This document shows positions 43,507 to 51,181 of a DNA stretch of 64,000 nt, in pieces. Position 1 is the first letter of the stretch; each line of letters starts with the position of its first letter. The notes beneath the pieces are model-generated. The model was not told where the DNA came from and did no database searches. It worked only from the letters and a program-made list of their open reading frames with translations. The DNA comes from an uncultured Granulosicoccus sp. GTDB taxonomy: Bacteria; Pseudomonadota; Gammaproteobacteria; Granulosicoccales; Granulosicoccaceae. The position numbers and the translations under genes were made by a program. The stretch is from NCBI GenBank assembly GCA_947492525.1, contig CANLNQ010000005.1, positions 124,001 through 188,000 of the forward strand, given 5' to 3'.

Positions 43507-44256
43507 ATGAAAATCATCGTAGGCGTCAAGCGCGTTCTCGACTACAACGTGAAGGCTCGCGTCAAGGCCGACAAATCCGGCATCGAGCTGGCCAATGTCA
43601 AGATGTCGATGAATCCCTTTGACGAAATCGCCGTGGAAGAGGCCTTGCGCATCAAGGAAGCCGGCCATGCCGAGGAAGTCATCGCTGTCTCCATCGGCCC
43701 CACACAGAGTCAGGAAACCATCCGCACCGCATTGGCCATGGGCGCAGACCGTGGCATCCTTATCGAATGTGATGAAACCCTGCAGCCATTGGCGATCGCC
43801 AAACTGTTCAAGTACATCGCCGAGAAGGAAGAACCCGGTCTGATCGTACTGGGCAAACAGGCGATCGATGACGACGCCAACCAGACTGGCCAGATGCTCT
43901 CGGCACTCACCGGCATGTCACAGGCCACCTTCGCCTCCAAGGTCGAATTCGAAGGGGATCACCTGAAAGTCACCCGTGAAATCGATGCAGGCCTTGAATC
44001 CATCCAGGTCAGCCTGCCGTCCATCATCACTGCCGACCTGCGCCTGAACGAGCCGCGCTACGCCAAGCTGCCCAACATCATGAAGGCCAAGAAGAAGCCG
44101 CTGGAAGTGATTCCGGTTGCCGATACCGGCGTGGATGTCAGCAGCGGCCTGTCCGTAGTTGAAGTCAACGAGCCGCCCAAGCGCGAGGCCGGCATCATCG
44201 TCAATAGTGTTGCCGAGCTGGTCGAAAAGCTGCGCAACGAAGCCAAAGTCATCTGA
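43507..44256 (+). CDS. etfB: Electron transfer flavoprotein beta subunit
   Basis: A 249-aa EtfB that passes electrons from acyl-CoA dehydrogenases to ETF-quinone oxidoreductase. The opening [18 protein letters not shown] and the signature [19 protein letters not shown] are typical, as is the C-terminal [13 protein letters not shown] motif. It is followed 26 bp later by etfA. Its position beside FadIJ and acyl-CoA dehydrogenase fits its role in beta-oxidation. Confidence 0.95.
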   Translation: MKIIVGVKRVLDYNVKARVKADKSGIELANVKMSMNPFDEIAVEEALRIKEAGHAEEVIAVSIGPTQSQETIRTALAMGADRGILIECDETLQPLAIAKLFKYIAEKEEPGLIVLGKQAIDDDANQTGQMLSALTGMSQATFASKVEFEGDHLKVTREIDAGLESIQVSLPSIITADLRLNEPRYAKLPNIMKAKKKPLEVIPVADTGVDVSSGLSVVEVNEPPKREAGIIVNSVAELVEKLRNEAKVI

Positions 44257-44282
44257 CCCGCTGTCAACAGGAGATATTGATC

Positions 44283-45218
44283 ATGAGTACATTAATTCTG
44301 GTTGAGCACGAAGGCGGTGAGATTCGTCCAGCGACTCTGAGCGTCGTATCGGCCGCGGTTGCCATCGGTGGTGACATCGATCTGCTGGTTGCCGGCAGTG
44401 ATGCCCGGGGCGTGGCGGACAAGGCTGCGACCATTGCCGGTGTCAACAAGGTCATGCTGGCCGATTCAGCGGCCTATGCCCACGAACTGGCCGAGAATCT
44501 GTCAGCGCTGGTAGTGAAGTACGCCGAAGGCTACAGCCACATCCTGTTCGCGGCGACAGCTGCCGGCAAGAACGTCATGCCACGCGTGGCCGCCTTGCTG
44601 GACGTCTCCGGCATTTCAGACATCATCGAAGTGAAGAGCGAAGACACCTTCGTACGGCCCATCTATGCGGGCAATGCCCTGGCGACGGTCAAGAGCAGCG
44701 ACGCTGTCAAGGTCATCGGAGTCCGTACCACGGCGTTTGACGCTGCTGCGGCTGAAGGCGGTTCCGCCAGTGTGGAGAGCGTCGAGGCTGCCGAGGCCAG
44801 CGACAAGGTGTCCTTCGTCGGACAGGAATTGTCGCAATCCGACCGGCCTGAACTCACCAGTGCCGACATCGTCGTATCAGGTGGACGTGGCATGCAGAAT
44901 GGCGAGAACTTTGCCATGCTGGATGATATCGCAGGCAAGCTCAATGCAGCCGTCGGCGCATCACGTGCCGCTGTGGATGCCGGTTATGTACCCAATGAAT
45001 ACCAGGTTGGTCAGACCGGCAAGGTAGTCGCCCCCGATCTGTATCTGGCGGTAGGTATCTCCGGAGCGATCCAGCATCTTGCCGGCATGAAGGACAGCAA
45101 GGTGATTGTTGCCATCAACAAGGATGAAGAGGCGCCGATCTTCCAGGTCGCCGATTACGGTCTGGTGGCAGACCTCTTCGATGCCTTGCCGGAGTTGTCC
45201 GCCGCGCTCGACGGTTAG
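44283..45218 (+). CDS. etfA: Electron transfer flavoprotein alpha subunit
   Basis: A 311-aa FAD-binding EtfA, partner of EtfB. The family signature is seen in [18 protein letters not shown] and in the FAD loop [13 protein letters not shown] stands about 10 nt before ATG 44283, so that start is preferred to the TTG at 44277. A 12-bp hairpin follows at 45231. Confidence 0.95.
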   Translation: MSTLILVEHEGGEIRPATLSVVSAAVAIGGDIDLLVAGSDARGVADKAATIAGVNKVMLADSAAYAHELAENLSALVVKYAEGYSHILFAATAAGKNVMPRVAALLDVSGISDIIEVKSEDTFVRPIYAGNALATVKSSDAVKVIGVRTTAFDAAAAEGGSASVESVEAAEASDKVSFVGQELSQSDRPELTSADIVVSGGRGMQNGENFAMLDDIAGKLNAAVGASRAAVDAGYVPNEYQVGQTGKVVAPDLYLAVGISGAIQHLAGMKDSKVIVAINKDEEAPIFQVADYGLVADLFDALPELSAALDG

Positions 45219-45230
45219 TCGACAAGGCGT

Positions 45231-45262
45231 TCACCGGCGGACAGAGCAGCGTCCGCCGGTGA
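45231..45262 (+). terminator. Hairpin after etfBA
   Basis: A 12-bp perfect stem TCACCGGCGGAC/GTCCGCCGGTGA (45231-45242 with 45251-45262) and an 8-nt loop, 12 bp after the etfA stop. It is followed by CTGTATTTCC, a weak T-rich tail. Confidence 0.75.
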
Positions 45263-45335
45263 CTGTATTTCCAGTCATCGTGGCACAAGTCCTTATCGGT
45301 TTATACTGATGCTCCCGACACCGATGGAGCTGACG

Positions 45336-45833
45336 ATGGAAAAGAAGATTCGCGATGCAGTCGACCGTTCACTGGACGAACTGAAAAGCATTCAGGACAA
45401 AGTGGACGATTTCATTGACGACCTGCCGGATGATGGTCAGGAAATCAAGCAATCGGCCAAGAAGGCGCTCGGGCAGATCAATGAGCTGCTGAGCAATGCC
45501 ATGCGCAAGGCTGCCGATCAGGCCGATGAGGCGCAGCTACAGGCACATCTGGGACTCATGGAAGCTCAGGAAAAGCTGGAAGCTTCACGCGCGGTGGTCG
45601 ATGACTACGTGGCCAGGGCCACGGATGAGTCGAAGAAGATGCTCGACGAAGCCGAGTTGAAGCGGCATCTGGCGGTGATGGAGGCACAGGATTTCTGGGA
45701 GAAGCGCGGCGCGCATCTGGCCGAGGAATTCAAGACATCCACTGAAACCATGCAGAGTCTGGCTGAAAGAGCCATGCAGGACATGCAAACGGCGTTCGAG
45801 CGTTGGAACAACCAGTTCAAGAGCGGCAAGTAG
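45336..45833 (+). CDS. Helical coiled-coil protein with internal duplication
   Basis: A 165-aa soluble, highly charged, almost entirely helical protein. Two copies of a segment are visible, AQLQAHLGLMEAQEKLEASR (near 67) and AELKRHLAVMEAQDFWEKRG (near 107), so the protein arose by duplication of a helix module. No signal peptide or catalytic motif. GGAG stands 8-11 nt before ATG 45336. Upstream Met codons at 45309 and 45324 are possible but have poorer context. It may be a structural or chaperone-like partner; the function is not known. Confidence 0.7.
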   Translation: MEKKIRDAVDRSLDELKSIQDKVDDFIDDLPDDGQEIKQSAKKALGQINELLSNAMRKAADQADEAQLQAHLGLMEAQEKLEASRAVVDDYVARATDESKKMLDEAELKRHLAVMEAQDFWEKRGAHLAEEFKTSTETMQSLAERAMQDMQTAFERWNNQFKSGK

Positions 45834-45851
45834 CAGACCGCTAGATATCTT

Positions 45852-45875
45852 CAGGCGGCATGCAACTGCCGCCTG
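45852..45875 (+). terminator. Hairpin after coiled-coil gene
   Basis: A 9-bp perfect stem CAGGCGGCA/TGCCGCCTG with a 6-nt loop, 19 bp after the stop of the coiled-coil gene. No T-tract. Confidence 0.55.
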
Positions 45876-45936
45876 TCACGCCGCCGGCAAATCAGGCTAG
45901 CGGCTTCCCACCTGATTCTCTTCAAGGATCCCCCGG

Positions 45937-47721
45937 ATGACTTACACAGCCCCTGTCAAGGATATTGCCTTTCTTCTCAGGCATGTTATCGGCTTGTCCG
46001 ACATTGCCGAACTGGACGGATTCGAGGAAGCAACCCCCGATCTGGTAGATGCCGTGCTCGAAGAGTCGGCGCGCTTCACCGGCGACGTGCTGGCACCCTT
46101 GAATCGTATCGGCGACCTGCAGGGTAGCCAATGGAAAGAGGGGGAAGTCTCCACTCCCGATGGCTGGAAAGAGGCCTATGCCCAGTTCGTCGAAAACGGT
46201 TGGGGCAGTCTGGCCTTTCCGACCCGGTTCGGTGGTCAGGGCTTGCCGATGACCGTGGCCGCCGCGGTGCAGGAGATGTGGCACAGCGCCAATATGTCGT
46301 TCGGACTCTGTCCCTTGCTGACACAGGGCGCGGTCGATGCCATCGAACATCATGCTTCCGACGAACTCCAGCAGCGTTTCCTGCCAAAGATGGTCGAAGG
46401 CACCTGGTCCGGTACCATGAACCTGACCGAGCCGCAGGCCGGCTCCGATCTGGCAGCCGTGCGCAGTACCGCGGTACCGGAGGGCGATCACTACCTGATC
46501 AGCGGGCAGAAGATCTACATCACCTACGGTGAGCATGATCTGACTGAAAACATCATTCATCTGGTGCTGGCGCGATTGCCCGATGCACCGCCGGGTGTGA
46601 AAGGGATATCCCTGTTCATCGTGCCCAAGTTCCTGGTCAACGACGATGGTTCCCTCGGCGAGCGTAACGATGTCCAGTGCGTGTCTCTGGAGCACAAGCT
46701 GGGTATCCATGCCAGTCCTACCTGCGTCATGTCCTACGGTGACAATGGGGGTGCCAGGGGCTATCTCGTGGGCAAGGAACATCACGGTCTGGTGTACATG
46801 TTCACCATGATGAATCAGGCCAGACATGCCGTGGGCGTGGAAGGCTACGGTATTGCCGAACGAGCCTATCAACAGGCGCTCTCCTACGCGCGTGATCGCA
46901 AGCAGGGGAAGACCCTGCTGGGCAAGGGCGAGGAAGATCAGGCCATCATCAACCACCCCGATGTTCGTCGCATCCTGATGACGATGAAATCGAATATTGC
47001 AGCCATGCGAGGACTGGGTCTGGAATGCGCATCGGCCTTCGACCGGGCGCGGCGACATGCCGACAAGGACGTCAGCGAGCGCATGCAACGCCGCGGAGAA
47101 TTGCTGACACCGCTGGTGAAAGGCTGGTCAACGGAAGTCGGCGTGGAACTCTGTTCTCTGGGTATGCAGGTTCACGGCGGTATGGGTTATATCGAAGAGA
47201 CGGGGGCTGCACAGCATTTCCGGGATTCCCGCATTGCACCCATCTATGAAGGTACAACCGCCATTCAGGCCAACGATCTGATCGGACGCAAGACAGCTCG
47301 AGACGGTGGGCAGGGCATGGGCGAGCTGATCAGCGACATGCGTGCCACCTTGTCGGGGCTGGCCGAGCACGATCAAGCAGACATGCAGGCGATCGCCGGG
47401 CGTTTCGAGGCGGCCATCAGTGCGGCAGAGACTGCCAATGAGTGGCTGCTGGCGCAGTCAGACGCCAGCCTGGCAGCAGCGACATCCGTGGAGTTTCTGA
47501 TGATGCACGGTTACCTCGCGGGTGGCTGGATGCTGATTCGAACCGCCGAGGCAGCACTGGTTCAGAGTCAGTCACCCGATGCAGATACCGCCTGGCTCGA
47601 GTCGCAGATCACGCTGGCGCGCTACTATGCCGAGCGCATGTTGCCATTGGTGGAATCCGCCAGCACGATCATCACGGGCAGTGCTGCAACTACGGTTTCG
47701 TTGAGCCCGGATCTGCTGTAG
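45937..47721 (+). CDS. Acyl-CoA dehydrogenase, DmdC-like
   Basis: A 594-aa FAD-dependent acyl-CoA dehydrogenase of the long type with an extra C-terminal helical domain. FAD and substrate signatures are NLTEPQAGSDLAAVRS and YGIAERAYQQAL; MQVHGGMGYIEETGAAQHFRDSRIAPIYEGTTAIQ is the terminal ACAD motif with the catalytic Glu region. Its length and start (YTAPVKDIAFLLRHVIGL) match the group that includes methylmercaptopropionyl-CoA dehydrogenase DmdC, but this group has wide acyl specificity and DMSP use is not proven. Electrons would go to EtfBA. A hairpin follows at 47734. Confidence 0.88.
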   Translation: MTYTAPVKDIAFLLRHVIGLSDIAELDGFEEATPDLVDAVLEESARFTGDVLAPLNRIGDLQGSQWKEGEVSTPDGWKEAYAQFVENGWGSLAFPTRFGGQGLPMTVAAAVQEMWHSANMSFGLCPLLTQGAVDAIEHHASDELQQRFLPKMVEGTWSGTMNLTEPQAGSDLAAVRSTAVPEGDHYLISGQKIYITYGEHDLTENIIHLVLARLPDAPPGVKGISLFIVPKFLVNDDGSLGERNDVQCVSLEHKLGIHASPTCVMSYGDNGGARGYLVGKEHHGLVYMFTMMNQARHAVGVEGYGIAERAYQQALSYARDRKQGKTLLGKGEEDQAIINHPDVRRILMTMKSNIAAMRGLGLECASAFDRARRHADKDVSERMQRRGELLTPLVKGWSTEVGVELCSLGMQVHGGMGYIEETGAAQHFRDSRIAPIYEGTTAIQANDLIGRKTARDGGQGMGELISDMRATLSGLAEHDQADMQAIAGRFEAAISAAETANEWLLAQSDASLAAATSVEFLMMHGYLAGGWMLIRTAEAALVQSQSPDADTAWLESQITLARYYAERMLPLVESASTIITGSAATTVSLSPDLL

Positions 47722-47733
47722 TTTTTCTGTCGA

Positions 47734-47763
47734 TGAAGCCGGATGCCTGCGCGTCCGGCTTCA
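47734..47763 (+). terminator. Hairpin after acyl-CoA dehydrogenase gene
   Basis: A 10-bp perfect stem TGAAGCCGGA/TCCGGCTTCA (47734-47743 with 47754-47763) with a 10-nt loop, 13 bp after the stop. The T-rich run precedes the stem on the plus strand, so on the minus strand it would become an A-rich prefix; termination direction is uncertain. Confidence 0.55.
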
Positions 47764-47799
47764 AGCACTTGATGGATACACTGCCGGGATATCCGAAGG

Positions 47800-47993
47800 T
47801 CCGCGGTGATAATGCCGGCTGATGGGGCCCGGTGATACGCCTTGTGTCAGCGGTGATAGCGCCAGCTGATGGGGCTCGGTGATACGCCTTGCGTCAGCGG
47901 TGATAGCGCCAGCTGATGGGGCTCGGTGATACGCCTTGCGTCAGCCGTGACAACGCCGACTGACGGGTCCCGGTGATACGCCTTGTCAATGCG
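47800..47993. repeat. 47-bp minisatellite, four copies
   Basis: Units start at 47821, 47868, 47915 and 47962 exactly 47 bp apart, with the core ATGGGGCTCGGTGATACGCC and a half unit before them. The middle two copies are nearly identical; the outer ones are diverged. Non-coding, in the convergent gap. Confidence 0.85.
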
Positions 47994-48023
47994 TACAGGC
48001 CGATGCGGTCGTTGTGATTTTCT

Positions 48024-49091
48024 CTATGTCGTCCAGCTCGGGTTCCGGTCCTTGTCCACCAGAACGGCCCGCACACCTTCCACCAGATCCGGGTGACGAC
48101 AGGCTGTCTGTGCCGCCTCCAATTCGAGCTCCAGACAATCTTCCAGCTCAAGGCCTGAAGCCTGCCGGAAGAGCGCCAGCGTGATATCCAGCGAGTAGGG
48201 CGAGGCGCTGTCCAGCAGCGAAAGCAGCTGCGCCGCATCTGCCGACTGACCGGAATCCTGTTGCAGGCGTGTGCGAATGGCTTGCAGGTCATCATCGGCA
48301 AACCAGGCTTCGCGTTGCATTAATGTCTGTTCAAAGGATCGTATGTCATCCAGAGCCTGCTTGTCATTCTGGTCTGAACCGTTCATGGCAGACGTTGCCT
48401 GGCCGTGTTCGGCCAGCACCTGTTCGACGACTCGACAGGCCTCATCACAGCTGCTACAGGAGTCAAGCTGCAAGGCGCTGTGCAAGCCTTCGAGCAGGGC
48501 ATCGATCGATTCGCTGGGCACATGATGTGTCGCCAGGCCCACCGCGACTGCCTCGGCCCCCTTGACGGAGGCTGATGTCAGGCCCAGCCAGTAACCGCAG
48601 CGTCTCGGCAGGCGAGGCAGGAACCAGGACGCTCCGACATCCGGGAAGAAGCCGATCCGGCTCTCTGGCATGGCCAGCAGGGCCTTCTCGGTGACAACAC
48701 GATAGCGACCGTGCACGGATACGCCAAGACCGCCGCCCATGGCGACACCGTCGATCAGTGCCAGATACGGTTTGCGACATTTGGCAATGGCCAGATTGAG
48801 CCCGTATTCATGGGTGAAGTAGTGGCGGATGGCCTCGTGATCGTCATCGATGGCGTGCTGCCTTATCTGCTTCATATCGCCACCGGCGCAGAAGGCACGT
48901 GGCGAGTCGGAGCAGATGACAATCAGTTTGATGTCATTGTCCGCTTCAAAGCTGCGCAGCCCCGTGGCCAATGCCTGAATCATGTCGATGGTCAGCGCAT
49001 TGAGTGTGTCGGGCCGCGACAGGATCAGCAGGCCAACAGGCCCACGGGTGTCCAGGCGAATGCCGGTGTGAGTATCGCTGTCCATGTTCAT
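48024..49091 (-). CDS. 3-hydroxyisobutyryl-CoA hydrolase / enoyl-CoA hydratase-family protein
   Basis: A 355-aa crotonase-fold protein of the HIBCH group: oxyanion-hole RAFCAGGDMKQI, then IDGVAMGGGLGVSVHGRYRVVTEKALLAMPESRIGFFPDVG, matching the hydrolase rather than classic hydratase pattern. The C-terminal helical lid follows. It would hydrolyse 3-hydroxyisobutyryl-CoA in valine breakdown. The ATG at 49091 has AGGG about 8-10 nt upstream; the frame extends to 49181 without similarity. It lies 34 bp after the DUF952 gene on the same strand and is likely co-transcribed with it. Confidence 0.85.
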   Translation of the reverse strand: MNMDSDTHTGIRLDTRGPVGLLILSRPDTLNALTIDMIQALATGLRSFEADNDIKLIVICSDSPRAFCAGGDMKQIRQHAIDDDHEAIRHYFTHEYGLNLAIAKCRKPYLALIDGVAMGGGLGVSVHGRYRVVTEKALLAMPESRIGFFPDVGASWFLPRLPRRCGYWLGLTSASVKGAEAVAVGLATHHVPSESIDALLEGLHSALQLDSCSSCDEACRVVEQVLAEHGQATSAMNGSDQNDKQALDDIRSFEQTLMQREAWFADDDLQAIRTRLQQDSGQSADAAQLLSLLDSASPYSLDITLALFRQASGLELEDCLELELEAAQTACRHPDLVEGVRAVLVDKDRNPSWTT

Positions 49092-49125
49092 GCAAGGGTA
49101 TCCCTGTCGCTGTTGTTCGTGCCTT

Positions 49126-49470
49126 TCATCCCAGTAGCCCCATGCGCTCGCTGGATTGCAATCCGTACGGGATGCACTCAATGATGCAGTCAGCGGCTAT
49201 CGGCCCGTAGACATGGGGAAAGAGCTCGTCGCCACCCACCGTGTTTTCCAGAATCAGCGCGGGAGTCAATCGCTCGACCGCGATGATCAGCAGATGGACA
49301 TCATCGATGTCGGCATAGTAGCGTGCCGTTACCCCGGGAAGTTGCTGTTGATTGCAGCAGTGTATGAAGCCTTCCGTTTCAAGCGACGCACAACGGTAGT
49401 CCTTGCCTTCGGCAAGTCGTGTGATGTCGGCATCGCGGGCGATATGGTAGATGAGTGCTTGGTCTGACAT
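49126..49470 (-). CDS. DUF952 domain protein
   Basis: A 114-aa small protein of the DUF952 family, recognisable by ALIYHIARDADI, the GFIHCCNQQQL motif, DDVHLLIIAVERL and FPHVYGPI. It is similar in fold to glutathione S-transferase-related proteins but without a known activity. It starts 110 bp from the divergent enoyl-CoA hydratase and is followed closely by the HIBCH-like gene. Confidence 0.85.
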   Translation of the reverse strand: MSDQALIYHIARDADITRLAEGKDYRCASLETEGFIHCCNQQQLPGVTARYYADIDDVHLLIIAVERLTPALILENTVGGDELFPHVYGPIAADCIIECIPYGLQSSERMGLLG

Positions 49471-49580
49471 GGCTCAACTGTACAACATCCGGTGCGCTTT
49501 CAGTGCTTGACCCCGTCGATGCAGCCTGCAAGGATTCCGGTATCGACTCACAAACGAGATCAGACAGGGACACGAAACAG

Positions 49581-50351
49581 ATGAGCCAGGAAACCATCCT
49601 CACGACCGTGGAAGAACACGTCGCCACGCTGACCCTCAATCGGCCCGAGGCGCTCAATGCACTGAACCGTCAGGTGATGCTCGAAGTGACACAGACCTTG
49701 CGTGCCTGGGAGCAGGATGAGCAGGTCAGAGCGATCATCATCACCGGTTCGCCGAAGGCCTTTGCAGCCGGTGCCGATATTCGCGAGATGCAGAGTGTGC
49801 AGTACCTGGACGCTCTTGGCACCCAGTTTCTCAAGGAATGGGAGAGTGTGGCCAGTTGCAGCAAACCGACGATAGCCGCGGTAGCCGGTTATGCGCTGGG
49901 TGGTGGCTGTGAATTGGCGATGATGTGTGATTTCATTCTGGCTGCAGACAATGCCCGCTTTGGACAGCCGGAAGTCAAGATAGGAACATTGCCGGGTATG
50001 GGCGGTACACAACGCCTGACACGTCTGATCGGCAAATCGAAAGCCATGGAGATGTGCCTGACCGGACGTCTTATGGATGCGGACGAAGCCGAGCGTGCCG
50101 GCCTTGTATCACGGGTCGTGCCCGCCGATCAGTTGCTGGACGAAGCCATGTCGGTTGCAAAAAGCATTGCCGGTTTTTCCGCGCCGGCTGTGCAACTCAA
50201 CCGAATGTGTGTTCAGGCGGCCCTGAATACGACGCTGGATCAGGGAATTGCCATTGAGCGGCAGGCGTTTCTGTCATTGTTCGGTACAGACGATCAGAAG
50301 GAGGGAATGCAGGCGTTTCTGGACAAGCGCAAGCCGGATTTCACGCGTTGA
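49581..50351 (+). CDS. Enoyl-CoA hydratase
   Basis: A 256-aa crotonase with both catalytic Glu, in GGGCELAMMCDF and 20 residues later in FGQPEVKIG, plus the oxyanion-hole motif KAFAAGADIREM and LPGMGGTQRL. These match mitochondrial-type short-chain enoyl-CoA hydratase, which hydrates 2-enoyl-CoA. Start is ATG 49581; the frame extends to 49455 without similarity. It lies in the acyl-CoA gene neighbourhood next to the divergent DUF952/HIBCH-like pair. Confidence 0.93.
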   Translation: MSQETILTTVEEHVATLTLNRPEALNALNRQVMLEVTQTLRAWEQDEQVRAIIITGSPKAFAAGADIREMQSVQYLDALGTQFLKEWESVASCSKPTIAAVAGYALGGGCELAMMCDFILAADNARFGQPEVKIGTLPGMGGTQRLTRLIGKSKAMEMCLTGRLMDADEAERAGLVSRVVPADQLLDEAMSVAKSIAGFSAPAVQLNRMCVQAALNTTLDQGIAIERQAFLSLFGTDDQKEGMQAFLDKRKPDFTR

Positions 50352-50454
50352 AGGGCGAAGCCTTATCGAGTTTTCATCAAACATGAAGCAGATCACGAAA
50401 CAAGCCAGGTAGAAAGCCATCAAGTAACCCCTTCGGTATGCCGCTACGGAGTTC

Positions 50455-51174
50455 ATGATCTCACGCAATTTCATGGGCTTCCGGGCGACCAGGTCGCGGC
50501 ATCTGGCCGCACGGCTTGCGCAGACGCTCAATTCCGCTCTGCTGCTATGCTTCGTCAGTCACTCGGTGGTACTGGCAGCGCCATTGGAGGCGCAACTGCG
50601 CGTCACGGTGGTTGATGCGCAGGGATCTGCCATGGAACACGCCGTCGTGTCGCTGCATGACGGAAAGGCATCGCCAGCAGAGGCGCAGAAGGTCGCCATC
50701 ATGGACCAGCGTGATCTGCAGTTTGCGCCTGGCGTGCTCGGCATCCGGACCGGTACGGTCGTCGAGTTTCCCAATCAGGATGATGTCAGGCATCACGTCT
50801 ACTCGTTCTCGCACCCCAATGCATTCGAGCTGAAGCTCTACCATGGGCAGACGGGCAACTACCAGCAGTTCGACCATCCCGGCGTGGTCGTACTCGGCTG
50901 CAATATTCACGATGGCATGCTGGGATATCTGCGTGTCGTGGATACACCCTGGTTTGCCACCAGCGACCAGACGGGCAGCTTGACGATAGACGCGGTCGCG
51001 CGTGGCGGCTACGAAATGCAGATCTGGCACCCTGACCTGGGGATGAAGCTCATGCGTCAGCGCGTGGAGCTGGATAGCGGTACGAACAGCCTGCGCGTGA
51101 CTCTGGACAATACGGTCAAGGCAGTGCCAGAGAAGAAGCCGGTTCACAGTCTGCAATCGCTGTTCAGGGATTGA
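50455..51174 (+). CDS. Periplasmic cupredoxin-like (methylamine utilisation-type) protein
   Basis: A 239-aa secreted protein with a signal peptide (SALLLCFVSHSVVLAAPL, cleavage about 42). The cupredoxin fold is indicated by EFPNQDDVRHHVYSFSH, then GCNIHDGMLGYLRVVDT, which together supply His, Cys, His and Met in the order of a type 1 copper site (azurin/plastocyanin-like). An N-terminal carboxypeptidase-regulatory-like beta module (VTVVDAQGSAMEHAVVSLHDG) precedes it. Only 7 bp separate it from the GGDEF-EAL gene, so the two are probably one operon; the EAL protein may read out the redox or copper state, which is inference. Confidence 0.8.
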   Translation: MISRNFMGFRATRSRHLAARLAQTLNSALLLCFVSHSVVLAAPLEAQLRVTVVDAQGSAMEHAVVSLHDGKASPAEAQKVAIMDQRDLQFAPGVLGIRTGTVVEFPNQDDVRHHVYSFSHPNAFELKLYHGQTGNYQQFDHPGVVVLGCNIHDGMLGYLRVVDTPWFATSDQTGSLTIDAVARGGYEMQIWHPDLGMKLMRQRVELDSGTNSLRVTLDNTVKAVPEKKPVHSLQSLFRD

Positions 51175-51181
51175 TGACTCG

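Larger units (their letters stand above)
47722..48023. other. Intergenic region with hairpin and 47-bp repeats
   Basis: This 302-bp gap between convergent genes contains the hairpin at 47734-47763 and the 47-bp minisatellite. There is no gene in it. Confidence 0.6.
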
